Positions 11,301 through 23,135 of a DNA stretch of 64,000 nucleotides are shown in pieces. Numbering within the stretch: position 1 is the stretch's first letter; each line of letters starts with the position of its first letter. The notes below the pieces were generated by a model. The model made no database searches. It saw only the letters and a program-made list of their open reading frames with translations, and was not told the DNA's origin. Origin of the DNA: Strix aluco (Eukaryota; Chordata; Aves; Strigiformes; Strigidae); NCBI RefSeq assembly GCF_031877795.1, contig NC_133934.1:106456610-106520609 (forward strand), read 5' to 3'. The translations under genes were made by a program, and so were the position numbers.

Positions 11301-12268
11301 AGTGGCATGTGCTTCCCAGGTGCTCATACCCTCCTGCTTCTGAGGCTGGCCCTGTGATGACAGCTGCCTGGCTGCCTATCAAAGGCTCCATTTAGAGCTA
11401 GCCCTAGAGCAGACAGAAAGCTGCAGTGTTAGACCCCGAAATCTGACACAGTGTGGCTTGCCTGCTTTTCAGTAGGTCCTTGACAGCCTTTCAGCTCATG
11501 TCTGTCAGCCCCCCTGCCAGGCACACAAGTTCACTTCCATCTTGGAAGAAGGGGAGAGAGAAGTGACATTTCACCGAGTGGCGGGCACGCCGAGGGATGT
11601 AGGGAGATAAGGCAGGATCACAGAAGCAGCTGAAATCCCCAGCGGATATTGCGTTGCTGACTGGATTGACAGGTTAAAAGTATTGCTGGGACAAGTCTCC
11701 CTGCTCCCTCTGTCCCAGAGGACTGTGCAGTGAGAACAGCACTCAATCCTAATGAATCTTGGCCTACACTGGGACCAGTTCTGCCATAGCCTGGCATGAG
11801 GACATCCATGGGGAATTTGTTTCCAACTTTCAACAGGAGCTACCCATAGAATGGCTTTTTAAATAAATAAGTTCACTCAGCAAACAGCAGCAGTAAATGA
11901 ACAGAAACACTGATGTGGCCAAGGATGTAACATTAGCATTTTTCAAATCCGTTTAGCGAAGACAGCCCCTGGGCACTGGTTCAGGTCCTTGTGTTAGCGG
12001 GCTGTTTGCAAAGCACTAAGCTAACTTACAGCCAAAACCTGTCAGCTTCTTCCTGGAGCTCAGGAGGGCAAAACTTGTCTTGGTCGACAAACTAAGTCTG
12101 GTCTAAAAACATAATACCTTTGCATTTCTTTCATCCCAGAGTACTTATGATACATCAGTCAGATCACACGCTTCAGGCAGTCTTTTGACCACTCCAGACT
12201 GCAGGCAGGGAAAGGAACAGTTTTCTTCAAGCCCCACAGAAATGCTACATAGGCAACAGCAAACCGAG
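8342..12268. other. Unique noncoding sequence with small low-complexity tracts
   Basis: A ten-C run at 10074-10083 and a ten-T run at 10087-10096 are the only simple tracts. A short AT-rich stretch with repeated GTATAGTT lies at about 10700-10735. Reading frames stay below about 91 codons and show no domain. Confidence 0.5.
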
Positions 12269-12310
12269 GTGACTTGTTCAAAGAGCAAGTTCGAAGTGAC
12301 TTGTTCAAAG
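12269..12310. repeat. 15-bp direct repeat, period 27
   Basis: GTGACTTGTTCAAAG occurs at 12269-12283 and again, identical, at 12296-12310. The spacer contains GAGCAAGTTCGAA, a partial inverted copy of the same bases. This looks like a local duplication. Confidence 0.85.
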
Positions 12311-13008
12311 TGACTACAGATGATTGTGATGCACTGAAAGGGATCCCTGTTGCATCACAGCAGCGAGCAGCAGGCTCAAACAGTCCTGGCTTGGAGAACC
12401 TTCCTGTGCAGTTATGAACTGCTTCCTGCCCATGGCTGAGTTTTCTGGGGAAGTGATTTGTCCAAATGCTTATCTAGCCTTCACTGGTTCACCAGCTCTT
12501 CTAGGTTGCTTGTGCTGCAGGGCTGGAGGCTACTGTCTAGCACAAGTTTTCCACTCTTGGAAAGATGTGACTATGTTCTTGGGTAAGGAAAAAGTTGGAT
12601 GGGGAGCCTTTTCTTTGAGGTTGCTTGATCCAACCTGATGTCCACCAGTAAAGCTGTGCCAGCTGTGTGATGTGAGTGCTAGTTTCAGCCCAGCATCCAC
12701 TAGAGAAAATCTCATGTGCAGAAGCTAAGGCCGAGGCTCCTAACTTGTGGAAAGAGGTGTCAGCCCTCAGGAAATGGATATCAGAGTTGGATGATGGTCT
12801 TCCCAAAGAACTTCTCTGTGCAGTCATGCGGAAACACTGGTGACTGACCAGCGTGTGACCCAAGCTGCTACCCATAGGTCCCAGACCAGGGCACTCTCCC
12901 AGTCAAGTGAGGGGTCCCAGGAGAGGGGGAGAGTGCTGGGGGGTGGGTGGGGGATCAGTCCTGCTGGGTCAGCAGAAACAAATTAAGCCAATACACTAGT
13001 CAGTGACT
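12311..13008. other. Unique noncoding sequence
   Basis: No exon or repeat family is recognised. A G-rich segment at about 12911-12953 contains several GGGG runs. The 112-codon minus-strand frame at 12537-12875 shows no domain. Confidence 0.5.
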
Positions 13009-13056
13009 GGCCAGGGGACCAAAGGGCCAGGGGACCAAAGGGCCAGGGGACCAGAG
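13009..13056. repeat. 16-bp minisatellite, three copies
   Basis: The unit GGCCAGGGGACCAAAG is present at 13009-13024 and 13025-13040, with a near-identical third copy at 13041-13056 ending CAGAG. The array sits in G-rich sequence and is likely length-variable. Confidence 0.93.
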
Positions 13057-13479
13057 GAGGGTGCCTGAGGCCAGGCAGGTTGCAAGGGCAGGGAGAGGGG
13101 GGTGCAGAATGCCTGAAGCTGCAGTGCCAGGGGGACTGGGGATATATCAGTGGGGCAGAGACATGCTGTCATCCTGCAGCTGGTGGGGAAATTGCACCAA
13201 GCGCTACTGTGCGCGCTGCTTGCTGACCTCTCCACATCACTCTCTGCTCCCTGCTCACTCCTATACCTGGCAGATGGAGGCACTGCCTTTGTTTTATGCT
13301 GTGACCCATGTCCTTTCTCCCAGGTACTGTGATTGTGCTGTACCTCCTGCCTGTTGTTAATGCCCAGACTATTCAGTCCCAATATCTAGGGTGTACTGTC
13401 CACTTCCTTCCCCCTGTAGTGCAACCATAGTCCCATTCTGCAGCCCTATTGCTCTGTTCTGCATCCAGCAGTGCTCCTT

Positions 13480-13850
13480 GCAGTCCTGACCGAGAGGTTA
13501 ATAAAGACCTACTGCCTGAGTTACCTTTAGCTTTTATAAACCAAAAAATACAAACAGCATGTAAGCAGCATTCATTACCTTGCACGCCTTCAGCTGCTTA
13601 TTGGATACACATCCCCCTCCCTCCAGCATCTCTCTCTTTTTTTTTTAATATGTTTTTTTTTAATTTGTTTTGATGAATGAGTGACAACCCTGACACCCGA
13701 TTCGCTGAGATTAATAGAAACGACACAATATTTACGTCGCGCCGACGAGCAATTATCCTGCCATCTATCTTTGAGATTATCTTTCTGATTGAAAACTACT
13801 CATCCGTGTAATCGGAATTATTTGGAATTAGAAGGGAATTTATGGCCCCT
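13480..13850. promoter_or_regulatory. Candidate conserved noncoding element with CpG core
   Basis: The segment is unlike its surroundings. In 13685-13760 CpGs cluster inside otherwise AT-rich DNA (TATTTACGTCGCGCCGACGA at 13730-13749), although isolated CpG is normally lost from bird DNA outside constrained sequence or islands. Homeobox-type ATTA cores occur at about 13711, 13751 and 13818, and GAGATTA/AGATTAT repeats at about 13706 and 13774. A T-rich tract at 13630-13672 separates it from a second motif-dense part at 13490-13620 containing TTAATAAAG and TTTATAAACC. No frame is coding-like. An enhancer under purifying selection is the simplest reading. This is inference; cross-species alignment is the test. 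Confidence 0.5.
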
Positions 13851-16800
13851 CTCACTCTCCCTCCTATTTGCCTCTGTCTCCATCCTTCTTCCCCCTCCTT
13901 TAAGAGGGATCCTTCCTTCGTTCCTTCCATCCTTCTTTCAGCCTTGCGGATGGAAATGTGTGCTTCACTGTACAAGGCTTTGCTGTACAAGGATGGTTGG
14001 TTGTGGAGATGGGGGAGACTGGACAAGACTGTGTCCAGGCAGACACTGGGGACAGTGGGGATGAAATGAGGCTTGGACAGCAGCCAGGGGTTAAAAGGCT
14101 CTTCAGAAGGTGGCTGGCATGGAAAATGGACATGTGGAGTATGTGACACAGCGGAGGCTGAGCAATCAGTACTGCAGTGACAGAATAAGTGGAGGCACCT
14201 CGCTTATCTCCCTTCTTTATTCTGTTTTACAGTTCCTTCCTTATTACTGTTTTGAAGATGCCTTTCACTGGCCCACTGCTTAGTCAATGTGGTCCTTGTC
14301 CATTTATTTTGTCTAAATGCTTATCTGAAAGTATTTTTCCAGCTCGCTATGTGTAGAAGCATCCATGCTTGTGAGCTGCTGCTTGCTTGCTGTGAACCTT
14401 TCCATAGCTGCTGCTGGTGTTTCTGCTACTTCAGCAGTCTCTGGAGACAGCCTGCTGTCCTCCAATGTGTGGGATGGGGTCTCGCTTCAATACTGGTGTC
14501 CCCTAACACAGTGCTGTCTGTGTAGGATTTCTAGGAAATACTCTTGCTTATTTGTCATAGCCTTAAGATGCTGATAGGTGGTTTCTCACTGGGAAGAGCT
14601 CTGTCTTTTGCATTTTTTCAGAAATACCAGCATTTCCCACACTTTATTTATTTTTCATTCTTTTGCTGGCCTGTGATGCACAAGAATCAACTAGCCATGT
14701 TGTCTCAGGTCACCTCTAGAGGCAGGAGACACAACTCTTTCTTTCTGGCAATTCCAAGACAGGATAGCAAAATTCACATGTGCTCCCTCTCTTCTCTGGA
14801 AGCCCAACTCTGAACACAGTCCTTAGTGAAGCATTTCCTACCTTTCTTTTTCCTGTATGAAGACAGGAGTGGGACTATCCTACTACCTATAGAAAAAAAT
14901 CTGTGCTGCAGATCAGTCAGCACCAAGAACTACTCCTCCTCTGTAGACACGCTTCAAAAACAGTGCTTGATTTTTTTTTTTTACAAGTGGTTGTGGGAGA
15001 AACAGTGAAGTGGATGTCAGGGGATGTCAAGCAGCAGAGACATTTTAAATGGATCTAGTAGCATCTGTGTCCTTTGAGAACCACAGCGTGGAAACGTCCT
15101 TGGTTCACGTGAATCCTGCTGGGGAATAGACAAGGGAAGCAATGTAGGTGTGTAAGCAAGTGCCATGTGCTGAAAGAGAGACACAGGCTGAGTGCTGAAG
15201 GAATTCAGCCTGAACTCAATTGCAAAGACACCAGCAAACATACAAGCCAGGCTGACAAAAATGCTTGATACAGAGAGCAGTGTAAACAGTTAATGACACA
15301 AGGATTTGCAAAAGGAAATGTGCTTTGAGGTACAATTGCTCTGTCAGCTCGAGAGATCTAGGCCCAGATGGGAATCCCAGATCCTTCCGCCCAGAAATAC
15401 CCAATGTTGTTATTAATTAGTATGGAAATATTTTCCTTTCTTGAGAGAGGGATGTTGAATTGCCAGTGGGATACTGGGGGGATGGGTGTGTGTGTGAGTG
15501 GGGTAGGCTATCAAGGAACTATTAATTAGGTTACTTCCCACTGCTGTTGACATGCTGGGGAGGGGGCTTGTTTGTGGGCCAAAATAAAAAGGAAAGGGGA
15601 ACAGAAAGACTGGGAATGAGAATGGAAAGCATAAGGAAAAAAAGCAGTTGCGGAGGACAAAGCACAGAGGCTGAAAGAAGATGTATGTGTAAAAAGACAT
15701 TCCTAAGATTCCCAAAGCAGAAGATGGGAAGAACAAGAAACCAGGATATGGTTAGAACCAAAGAGGAAACTCTTTTGAGACAGCAGCAGCGTGGGTTGGA
15801 CACAGCCACACAAGGACTGACTGATTCTCTACTGCCTTGTCACTGGTTTTGTTGTTCATACTTCCACAAACTTGGCACCAAAGCCTCCTCATGTCAGAGT
15901 AGTGATATTTTATGCCAACTGTTACTATGAAACAGGAGAGAATTTGGATGAGAAACTTCTGCAGTTGTAGGTTACCTTCCTTTGCTGGCTGGGTCTCTTA
16001 CCCCCTTCCTTTGGAATGGGATCTTTATCATCTTTGATGAATAATCAAAAAATACTAATTGGAATTTTTCATTGGCTTTCTACATAATACTTCACCAACT
16101 TACTGCTTTTATCAAGGGCTCCTCGTGGTCTCTAGCTCTGTACTGCTGGTCATACTGTGTACAGCCCTGGGAGAGCCCAGACCAGCATCAAGTGATAGTG
16201 TAGCCCTGCATCTAAGCAGTAGGTGCTGCATTTACAGTTCTGAGAGAGTGCCAGAACAAGAAAGAGACAAGGAATGTGTGTGGCAGTATGAGTTAGAATA
16301 AGCAAAGGATCTATTCACAGAGGGCAAAGAAAACTGAGCAAGTGGGTTACCTAAAAATATCAGTGCAGGCTCCAGGCTCCCTTGCAGAGGGAAGAAATCA
16401 GTGCAGTTGTGATTATTCAGAGGAAGTGTTTCGGGTTTGCGAAGGGGGAGGAGTGGAGTGGTAAGACAAAGACATAGCACCGATACCTCATACGGGACCA
16501 ACACAATCCAGACCTATTTATCCTGAGATCTGACTCTAGAGAACATATCTGTCTGCTGCATTTTCTTCCAAGAAAACTGTCTAGTAGGAAGTTGGATTCT
16601 GAGCATGCAGAGGACCTACCCAGCCTCCTTGGAGTAATAAAGCACAGAAGGAAAAAGCTATGCAGATTGCAGCCTACCATCATCAATTCAAATCCTCAAG
16701 TTCCCTAAGAGATCCAGAGCGAACAGAGGTGGTTTGAAACAGAGAAACTGATAAAAAGAGGGACTAAACCTACAAGGATAACTTGGCTTTCAATTCCAGG

Positions 16801-16920
16801 GGTTTGTGCACAACAGTGACAATTGATCAGCATGCAAAAGATTGCTGTTAGCCCATGCACATGTGCTGGGGGTCAAGGAAACTGTTGTCCCTAAATCTGC
16901 CACCAATCATAGAATCTAGG
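13851..16920. other. Unique noncoding sequence
   Basis: The frames of 60-127 codons here (for example 15547-15930 plus and 13796-14149 minus) overlap each other and have no recognised domains. A short TG-rich stretch lies at 15484-15502. Confidence 0.5.
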
Positions 16921-17060
16921 AGCACTCATGGAGCCCTTGCCTCCCTTCTTCCTATGCTACATGTAAGGCAGAGCAGGGTCAAGGTGGGATATACTCATCA
17001 GCAACGAGAGGTATGGCAGCACAAGGAGAGCGAAGCAGGATGAAGCTGAGCGCTGCGCAG
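16921..17060 (+). other. Possible 5' exon ending in a consensus splice donor
   Basis: A single frame stays open from after a stop at about 16918 to 17060, where CAG is followed by GTGAGG, a good splice donor (17061-17066). Near its end lie two in-frame ATGs, about 17013 and 17040, reading MAAQGERSRMKLSAAQ up to the splice point (phase 0). CpG is locally enriched (AGCGCTGCGCAG). I do not recognise the peptide. No TATA box or CpG island lies upstream, and a 47-codon open stretch is well within chance. Confidence 0.2.
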
Positions 17061-17102
17061 GTGAGGGCTCCTGATTCCATATCCAGCTGGTTTTGGTTTA
17101 AA

Positions 17103-17165
17103 AGTGCAGTAGGGTTTGTTGTTTGGTTGGTTTTTTTGGTTGTTTTTGTTTTGTTTTGTTTTTAA
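17103..17165. repeat. GTTT-rich low-complexity tract
   Basis: Imperfect tandem GTTT, GGTT and TTTTG units run for about 60 bases. Confidence 0.85.
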
Positions 17166-17773
17166 AGAAAATGAAGTACAGATTATATTGCAATGTGTGT
17201 TCCTTAGAAAAAGAGCTTGCCAGTTTAACGCGAATTTATTGTTAGGCCTGCTTTTCTAAGGGAATACTGCATATGTGATTGCACTGGGTGAGTCTGTGTA
17301 ACTTTTGAACCTGTTATCTAATTTCAAACACATTTTGCACCCAGTCAGAAGTCTGAAAGGTATTAAGTTCACGCAAGTTTCATGAAATAGGTGACAGGTA
17401 GAGGAGGAAGACCTTATTATTATCCCTTAGGGAAAGACTGCAGAATGAGCTCACTCTTAATAAGAGTCCAGGAAATCCACATGGAATGGGGACTGTCCAA
17501 ATGCCCCAATTATAGAAGAGTTCAGTTGAGGCTCACATCTTACTGTGTGTGCATCAGAGGATCCATTGGTTGGTCAGTGCCTCTTGTAGATTCTCTAGTG
17601 ACTAGTAAGGCATGAGCTTCCTTCTTTCTGGACATTCAAAATGCTGCTAATGCATGTGGATTCCCTGGAATTTAATAAGAGGTGAGTAACATCACAGCCT
17701 CAGTATAGTACAGTTAAAAAGCCAGTCAAACACAACAGAGAAAGCTATTGGAAACAAGGCATCTTTTTTTCAG

Positions 17774-17828
17774 GTACCTGAGAAGCCAATGCATACCCAA
17801 AATTTTCAGTAGAAGGTTCTTTCAGGAG
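17774..17828 (+). other. Possible 55-nt internal exon
   Basis: CATCTTTTTTTCAG (a strong polypyrimidine tract and acceptor, ending 17773) is followed 55 bases later by CAGGAG and GTAAGT at 17829-17834, a consensus donor. One frame is open throughout, reading YLRSQCIPKIFSRRFFQE; the other two contain stops. The peptide matches nothing I know. Acceptor and donor are both good, but such pairs are expected by chance a few times in 64 kb. Confidence 0.22.
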
Positions 17829-17834
17829 GTAAGT

Positions 17835-18252
17835 TGAGGTGCAGATGTGAAATTGCTGATGTCTGTACTGACTGTATCTTCTGCCCTCTAGCTTATGTGT
17901 TCCCCAGTTTTCATCATATTAGACTGAGTACTGGTTTCACTGTGATTTTGGATCTCAGTATAGTTAAACTGGTACAGTTCTGGCATGAATATTACTTTGG
18001 TATGACATACTTAGTTCAGCATAGCTTCTTTGGAGATGTAAGCTAGACTAACATAAATGTGGTTATAGTTATATAACTTTGTTCAGTGCAGTATTCTTAT
18101 GAAATAATTCCTGTGAAGTAGGATAGTCACATTTATAGAAAAATGATGTGGGCAAGGCCTCAAATTACAAAGTATTTGCAGTAGAGATCATATTTGCATA
18201 TTTACATATGCGTGGTGTTTAGTGTCAAAGGGCCCAGGTTCTGAATGCTGCT
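17835..18252. other. Unique noncoding sequence
   Basis: AT-rich, with no recognisable feature. Confidence 0.5.
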
Positions 18253-18281
18253 TATAATAATAATAATAATAACAATAACAT
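18253..18281. repeat. (TAA)n microsatellite
   Basis: About six TAA units are followed by interrupted ACAATAACA. Confidence 0.9.
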
Positions 18282-21200
18282 AAAAGGGTTACAAGTCTGG
18301 CTGGGGAGTCACCACTGTGTGTCTGTAATTAGTTGTAGGAAAAATTATCTGGCATCTGGAAACACAAACTAATTCTCAGAGATGAACAGTAACTATGTAG
18401 TCATCTCTGTCATGGCACAGCCTTAATGACATTTTTGCAGGGAACTTCCTTACTTTTTGCTTGCTCTGTACCCTGAAATAAAGGTAATGGCTGAAGGGAT
18501 TTTGTTTGCAATCTTGCCATTACGTGGGACCACTGAGGCTGTCCATCTTCATGACTCACTTAACAATGTTTGCAGGTAGCATTTTACAAGCATAATGTAG
18601 CAATGCAGAAGCAGTTTCTCTGCACAGACTCTCACATTCTGAAGAAGGAGGTGAAACAAGAATTTGCGTTTAGGGAGAACCTGACTGAAGAAATCACCTT
18701 TGAAGAGGGGAATCAATGAGCAGTTTGGGACAGGGGGCTGCTTCCTGATATTGCGGCTTTCAGTGTCAAGTCTTGTTTGCTCTTTGATTAAAGTTTTCTG
18801 GAGTGAGTAACAATTTCTCCCAATTACTGCCACCACTCAGAACAATAGTAGTTAACATAGAAGACTTCCAAATAATTCCTCCAAAACTCAGCTTTTTGTT
18901 AAATTTCATAAAAGAATGACTGAGCTTTAGGAAAGTGTCTTCTTGGGGAATTTGCTGATATAGCCAAGAAATGTGAAATGCCCTATGGTTACAACCAGCA
19001 GTCCACCTGCCTCCAAATTAGAGCCTTGCATTCTGCCTGGATGTGAACTAGTGACCAGTGAGGAAGTGAAGAATAAAATAACTTTTTTTAAACATAAACT
19101 GTTTTCTTTGGAAACTTAAGTAGAAGATGTGAAAAAATTCTGCGGGCTATACATTTTCTAACATCCCATTTCTACAAATTTCAAAATGTGACTTGTGTCA
19201 TCTGATAATGTGGCAAAAAGAAACTTCTCTGGAAGAATGACGCAGATGTAGCACAACAACTCTGGAGAGCAGGCTTCCAAAGAGCAGAAGGCAGCCTATC
19301 CTGCAAGGGGTTTCACCAGGTGAATGAATCCCAGGATCTCATGGCAAGGTACATGATGTATTCAAGAGAGAGAGGTTCTGTTCTTGTCTATACTACTTCA
19401 GGTGTATTTACAGGAGAGCACCATGCAGTGATAACTCAGCTTAGATACAGTCTCATGGTGCTCTCCATTTGAATTAATATAGCCTGGTTCTCATCTGGAT
19501 ATGAAGTCTGTATGAATGAGGCTATCTTTCTGCCAAAATCCTAAACAGCTCATTCAGAGCATGCTGAGGTAGCCCTGTATATCTCTGTTTTGTTGACATA
19601 CCCTTATTTGCTGTGTGACATAAAAATGGGGCTGCTTCTCTTGGAGTTTCTGTTACCTGGCTGCAAAGTGCTCTGATGCTGCTGCCCTGCCTCACAAAGA
19701 CGCAGAGGGCTGAATCCACAACTTCTTGCACAGAGCTTAAGCACAGAGGTACTTAAGGTTGCTTTAGCACAGAGGTGCTAAAGAAAGGTTGTGATTTCAT
19801 GGTGTGGTGGGTTTTTTTTTTTTTCCAAGCTTGTAAGCACAGGAGAGCTGTGTTGTACATGGCACATCAGGGAAGAAGCTACCGTGATTGCTTCAGATCT
19901 TCCTCTCTGTGCTCAGTGGGGAGTCGCAGCCAGGCCGAGTGTGTGTGAGGCCATGCCCGTGACACATTCCTCGAGGGAGGGGACTGGTGAGAAGCTGGGC
20001 CTCACCTCCCAGCAGCAGCAGGGCCTTAGGCAGAAGTGATGGAAGGGACTGGTTATTCCAGGCAAGGACAGGTCCAGGTGTGGCAAGAGCACAGACTAAA
20101 GCAGCAGCAAGGAACTGAACAACCAAATGTCTGCATCTGAAACACGGACTCGACAGAAACCTTCCTCAAGCAGCTGTTTCCACGGGGCTTTGGGTAAATC
20201 CACTTGAGCTTAAGAATTTGACAGATTTTTTTTTTTCCCTTTCGTCACTCTTAAGCCTCAGTGAATGTGACATTTGTTTACATGGAGTAGGTGGGGGGTG
20301 GGGAGGAGGTGGGAAGGATGGAGGGCAATATAGCTTGCTATAGACTGTACTATACCTGAGCTCCAGCTCAGGGTCCAGCAGCTTTGAATATCTTTGGTGA
20401 ACTGCAGAGCACTTTGTCCCCAGAAGCAGCCCATAGGTCTTCCAGGAGCGCAGCGGGGGTGGGGGCAGGCACCATGTGGTCCCCACCAGGGCCTCAAAGG
20501 CATTGCAAGGGGAATACTGTCTGTGGCACATGCCGACTGTCAGTAGAGAAACTGTTGGGTTTTTGGCTCCTTCTCAGCCTGGAGGGCTGTTGGCTGGCAG
20601 CATGTAGCTCCGGCTGGCTGAGGGGGCAGTTGTGAGGTGCCTGAGCACCAGACACATTATCCTGGCCCTCCTGGGCACTGCCACCTCTCTGCTGGGACTG
20701 TGCGTGTGGCTCTTCCTTCATGTCCTCCCAGTGCAAAGCATCCTGAGACCAAATCCTGAGTGGCTGAAACAAGTAGTAAAGCTCGGCAGCAGCACATATG
20801 GCCCTTGCAGCTTGTCCCTTCTGTGTGTGCTGTAGCTTTGCTCCTTCGTCTCGGATGAGCTCAGTGCCATAGAGCTGAGTTTCTGACTGCCTGGGGAGTT
20901 GAGGAAGGGAACACTAAATCCTTTTGCAAAACCCTTCTTTTTTTGCAAATATGGGTAACTACATTTAAAGAAAAGGCTCCTGCCCTTTTTCTCTTCCCTC
21001 TCTCTGCTTTCTTGGAGAGGAAATGCTTTGAGTTTTGAGGTGCTCCAGACTGCAGGGTGGGAAGGATCTGGGTTGGGAGAGCTTTCAGAGGTGACTGGAA
21101 GCACTGAAGAAGGACTTGAGGTGACGGGGTGAGGAGGCCAAGGAGACTGCAGCAGAATTGCAGTGAAGAGGGAGAAACCACCTCATTTATTGTTAAGATG

Positions 21201-21911
21201 AAGCTGAGCCAAAGTTCAGCAGAACTTGCTATGGTTAGCCTGAAGAGAGACAAGGAAGGGGGGATTTTACCTGGTCTGTGCCTCTTCAGCACATTACAAG
21301 GGCTTAAAGCTCTCTGACAAGGGCCTGGCAGCCACAGAGTGGGCTCAGAAGTTATTTTAGATGGCACAGAGCTGAGAGGCATTAGCTGGAAATGTGGATC
21401 CCAGTTCCCCTTGGGGTGCAAGTGAACCTTGCCATAGCTTTATGTGTTGGAGAGGCTTCTGTGAGGGTAATGTTTAGCCTGCCATTTCGTGTTTGATTTA
21501 CCCACAGTGAGGGAGCGATATTACGGTGGCAGAACTTCACTGCCAGCAAGGGAATTGAGGCAGGCATCTGCATACACATTGCCATGGCTGTGAAAGTCAT
21601 GTGTGCCCTTAAGTGCCTCCCAAATACATTGGTTTAATTCCCTCATCAGTCAGGAGTTGTAGGTAGGGTTTTGGTGTGATCTGTGTGGGAGAATAGTCTC
21701 TCCCACAGTAATGAGACAGTTCCCAGTACTGTTCAGGGTTATTTTTGGTGGCCTGTCTCCTTCTACCCATCCCTGTGGTGTATCCTGCCTGGCACAGGAG
21801 CCCTTCTGGAGTCAGCCAGAGATCAGCTGGCTGGGAGCACTTGCTTGCCTGGGTCTCAGGTGCAGAGGGAGAGCTACTGAACAAAGCAGATTTTTTTTAA
21901 CCTGTTGTGAG
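18282..21911. other. Unique noncoding sequence with one small duplication
   Basis: A 26-bp imperfect direct repeat beginning GCACAGAGGT lies at 19741 and 19767. Poly-T runs occur at about 19811-19824 and 20227-20237. The long minus-strand frame at 20861-21421 (186 codons) has no domain and no plausible splice sites. Confidence 0.5.
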
Positions 21912-22250
21912 ATACTGTGGTGAGCTGACCTTGGCCAGCTGTGAGCTGCCATTCCTTCAGGAAATATCCACCTGCTCTACCACAGTCTCCAGGAGCTGCA
22001 GGGGACTGCTCCAGCACCTGGAGTGCCTCCTCCCCTCCTTCTGCTCTGACCTGGTTGTCTGTGGGGCCGTTTCTCACTCCTCACTGCCTGTGTGGTGTTT
22101 TCTGTCCTTTCTTAAACACATTTTTCCCCGGGCGCCGCCATCTTGGCTGAGAGGCTCAGCTGTGCCCTGTGGTGGAGCCGTTGGAGCCCCTCACAGGGGC
22201 CGCCCTGCAGCCACCACAGGCCAGCACCTCACCACAGACACCCGATGTGG
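21912..22250. mobile_element. Fragment resembling an avian endogenous-retrovirus-derived repeat
   Basis: The order of landmarks follows a widespread avian repeat that I associate with ERV elements: GCTGACCTTGGCCAGCTGTG, TCCTTCAGG, ACCTGCTC, GGAGCTGCAGGGGA, GCACCTGGAGTGCCTCCTCC, CTGACCTGGTTGTCTG, TTCTTAAACACATTTTTCCC, GGCGCCGCCATCTTGGCTGA, GGCTCAGCTGTGCCC and GGAGCCGTTGGAGCCC. It is shorter than the full repeat and diverged. There are no gag, pol or env frames and I see no paired LTR or target-site duplication, so it is an isolated relic. Family name and orientation are left open. It contains GCCGCCATCTTGG at 22134-22146, a textbook YY1-type site. Confidence 0.55.
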
Positions 22251-23135
22251 ATACGCTGAGTGACACCTGTCTAATGGTATTTTGACAGGGATCAAAAAGA
22301 GCTGTGCCTTCTCCTTCAGACCTGTGAGAGTCCCAACTTCAGGGCAGGGGTAAGGGCTCTTCAGACGCTTGACTGAGAGCTGTAGCCTTGACTAGGAGAT
22401 GAGGCAGGGCAGGAGATCAGTGGTATTGCTTTGGAGAGGGCTCACGAGGGGCCCACTGCAGAATTTCTCTTTACTTACATCCTTACTTTAGAGCGTGGCA
22501 CCTCACTTTCCTCTGAGAGCTCTGCTGGGTTGTGCTGACCTGCAGGCATGTCTTCAGTGGGGATGGGTCAGGCAAGCAGCCCTGAAACCACCCAGCTTGC
22601 ACGTGAAGGGCTTCTGGAAAGACTTATTCCTCATCTGCGTGTCTGCAGCCAGGAACACCCCTTTCCTTTGAGGAACTGCACCAGTTATTTGCCTTCATTT
22701 TTATTTTTTTAAAAATATCTTCTAATTGAGCAAGACACACAATCAAAGATTATGGAGCCTCTCCTTGGAGAGGGGAAAAGGGAGCCATAATAACCCTCCC
22801 TAACACATGCATTTGGAAAAACAGTGATGATTTTTCTGGGGAGCTGAGCTAACAGTCTGGCTGCAAAGAGTTTAGATCTGGAGCCAGGCATCATGGTTAG
22901 GCTCATCTGTGGTTATAATATACTTGTTTGAGGTTTGTAGAAGTTGTCTGAAGGAATCTGAATTAAAAACAAATCAAAAACAAAAACCCAAAGGGAACTT
23001 GTTTCTGGCAATACTGGTCCCTATTTGATCTGGCACAAGAACTGGTTTAAATCTCACTTTGTCTTCCTTCTCCTGCTATCAAAATTGCTACAAGCTTTAT
23101 TATGATAGTTACCATACTTCCTCTCCCTCCCCACC
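22251..23135. other. Unique noncoding sequence
   Basis: Short A- and T-rich tracts occur at 22697-22715 and 22963-22988. No exon or repeat family is recognised. Confidence 0.5.

Noticed and set aside
20861..21421. 186-codon minus-strand frame
   Set aside because: Translation is Ser/Leu/Pro-rich without motifs; no start context or splice sites, so probably chance in a stop-poor GC-balanced stretch.
22126..22260. CpG cluster with YY1-type site as the promoter of a host gene
   Set aside because: The motif lies inside a repeat-like fragment and the minus-strand ATG frame stops after eight codons; retained only as a repeat-borne site.
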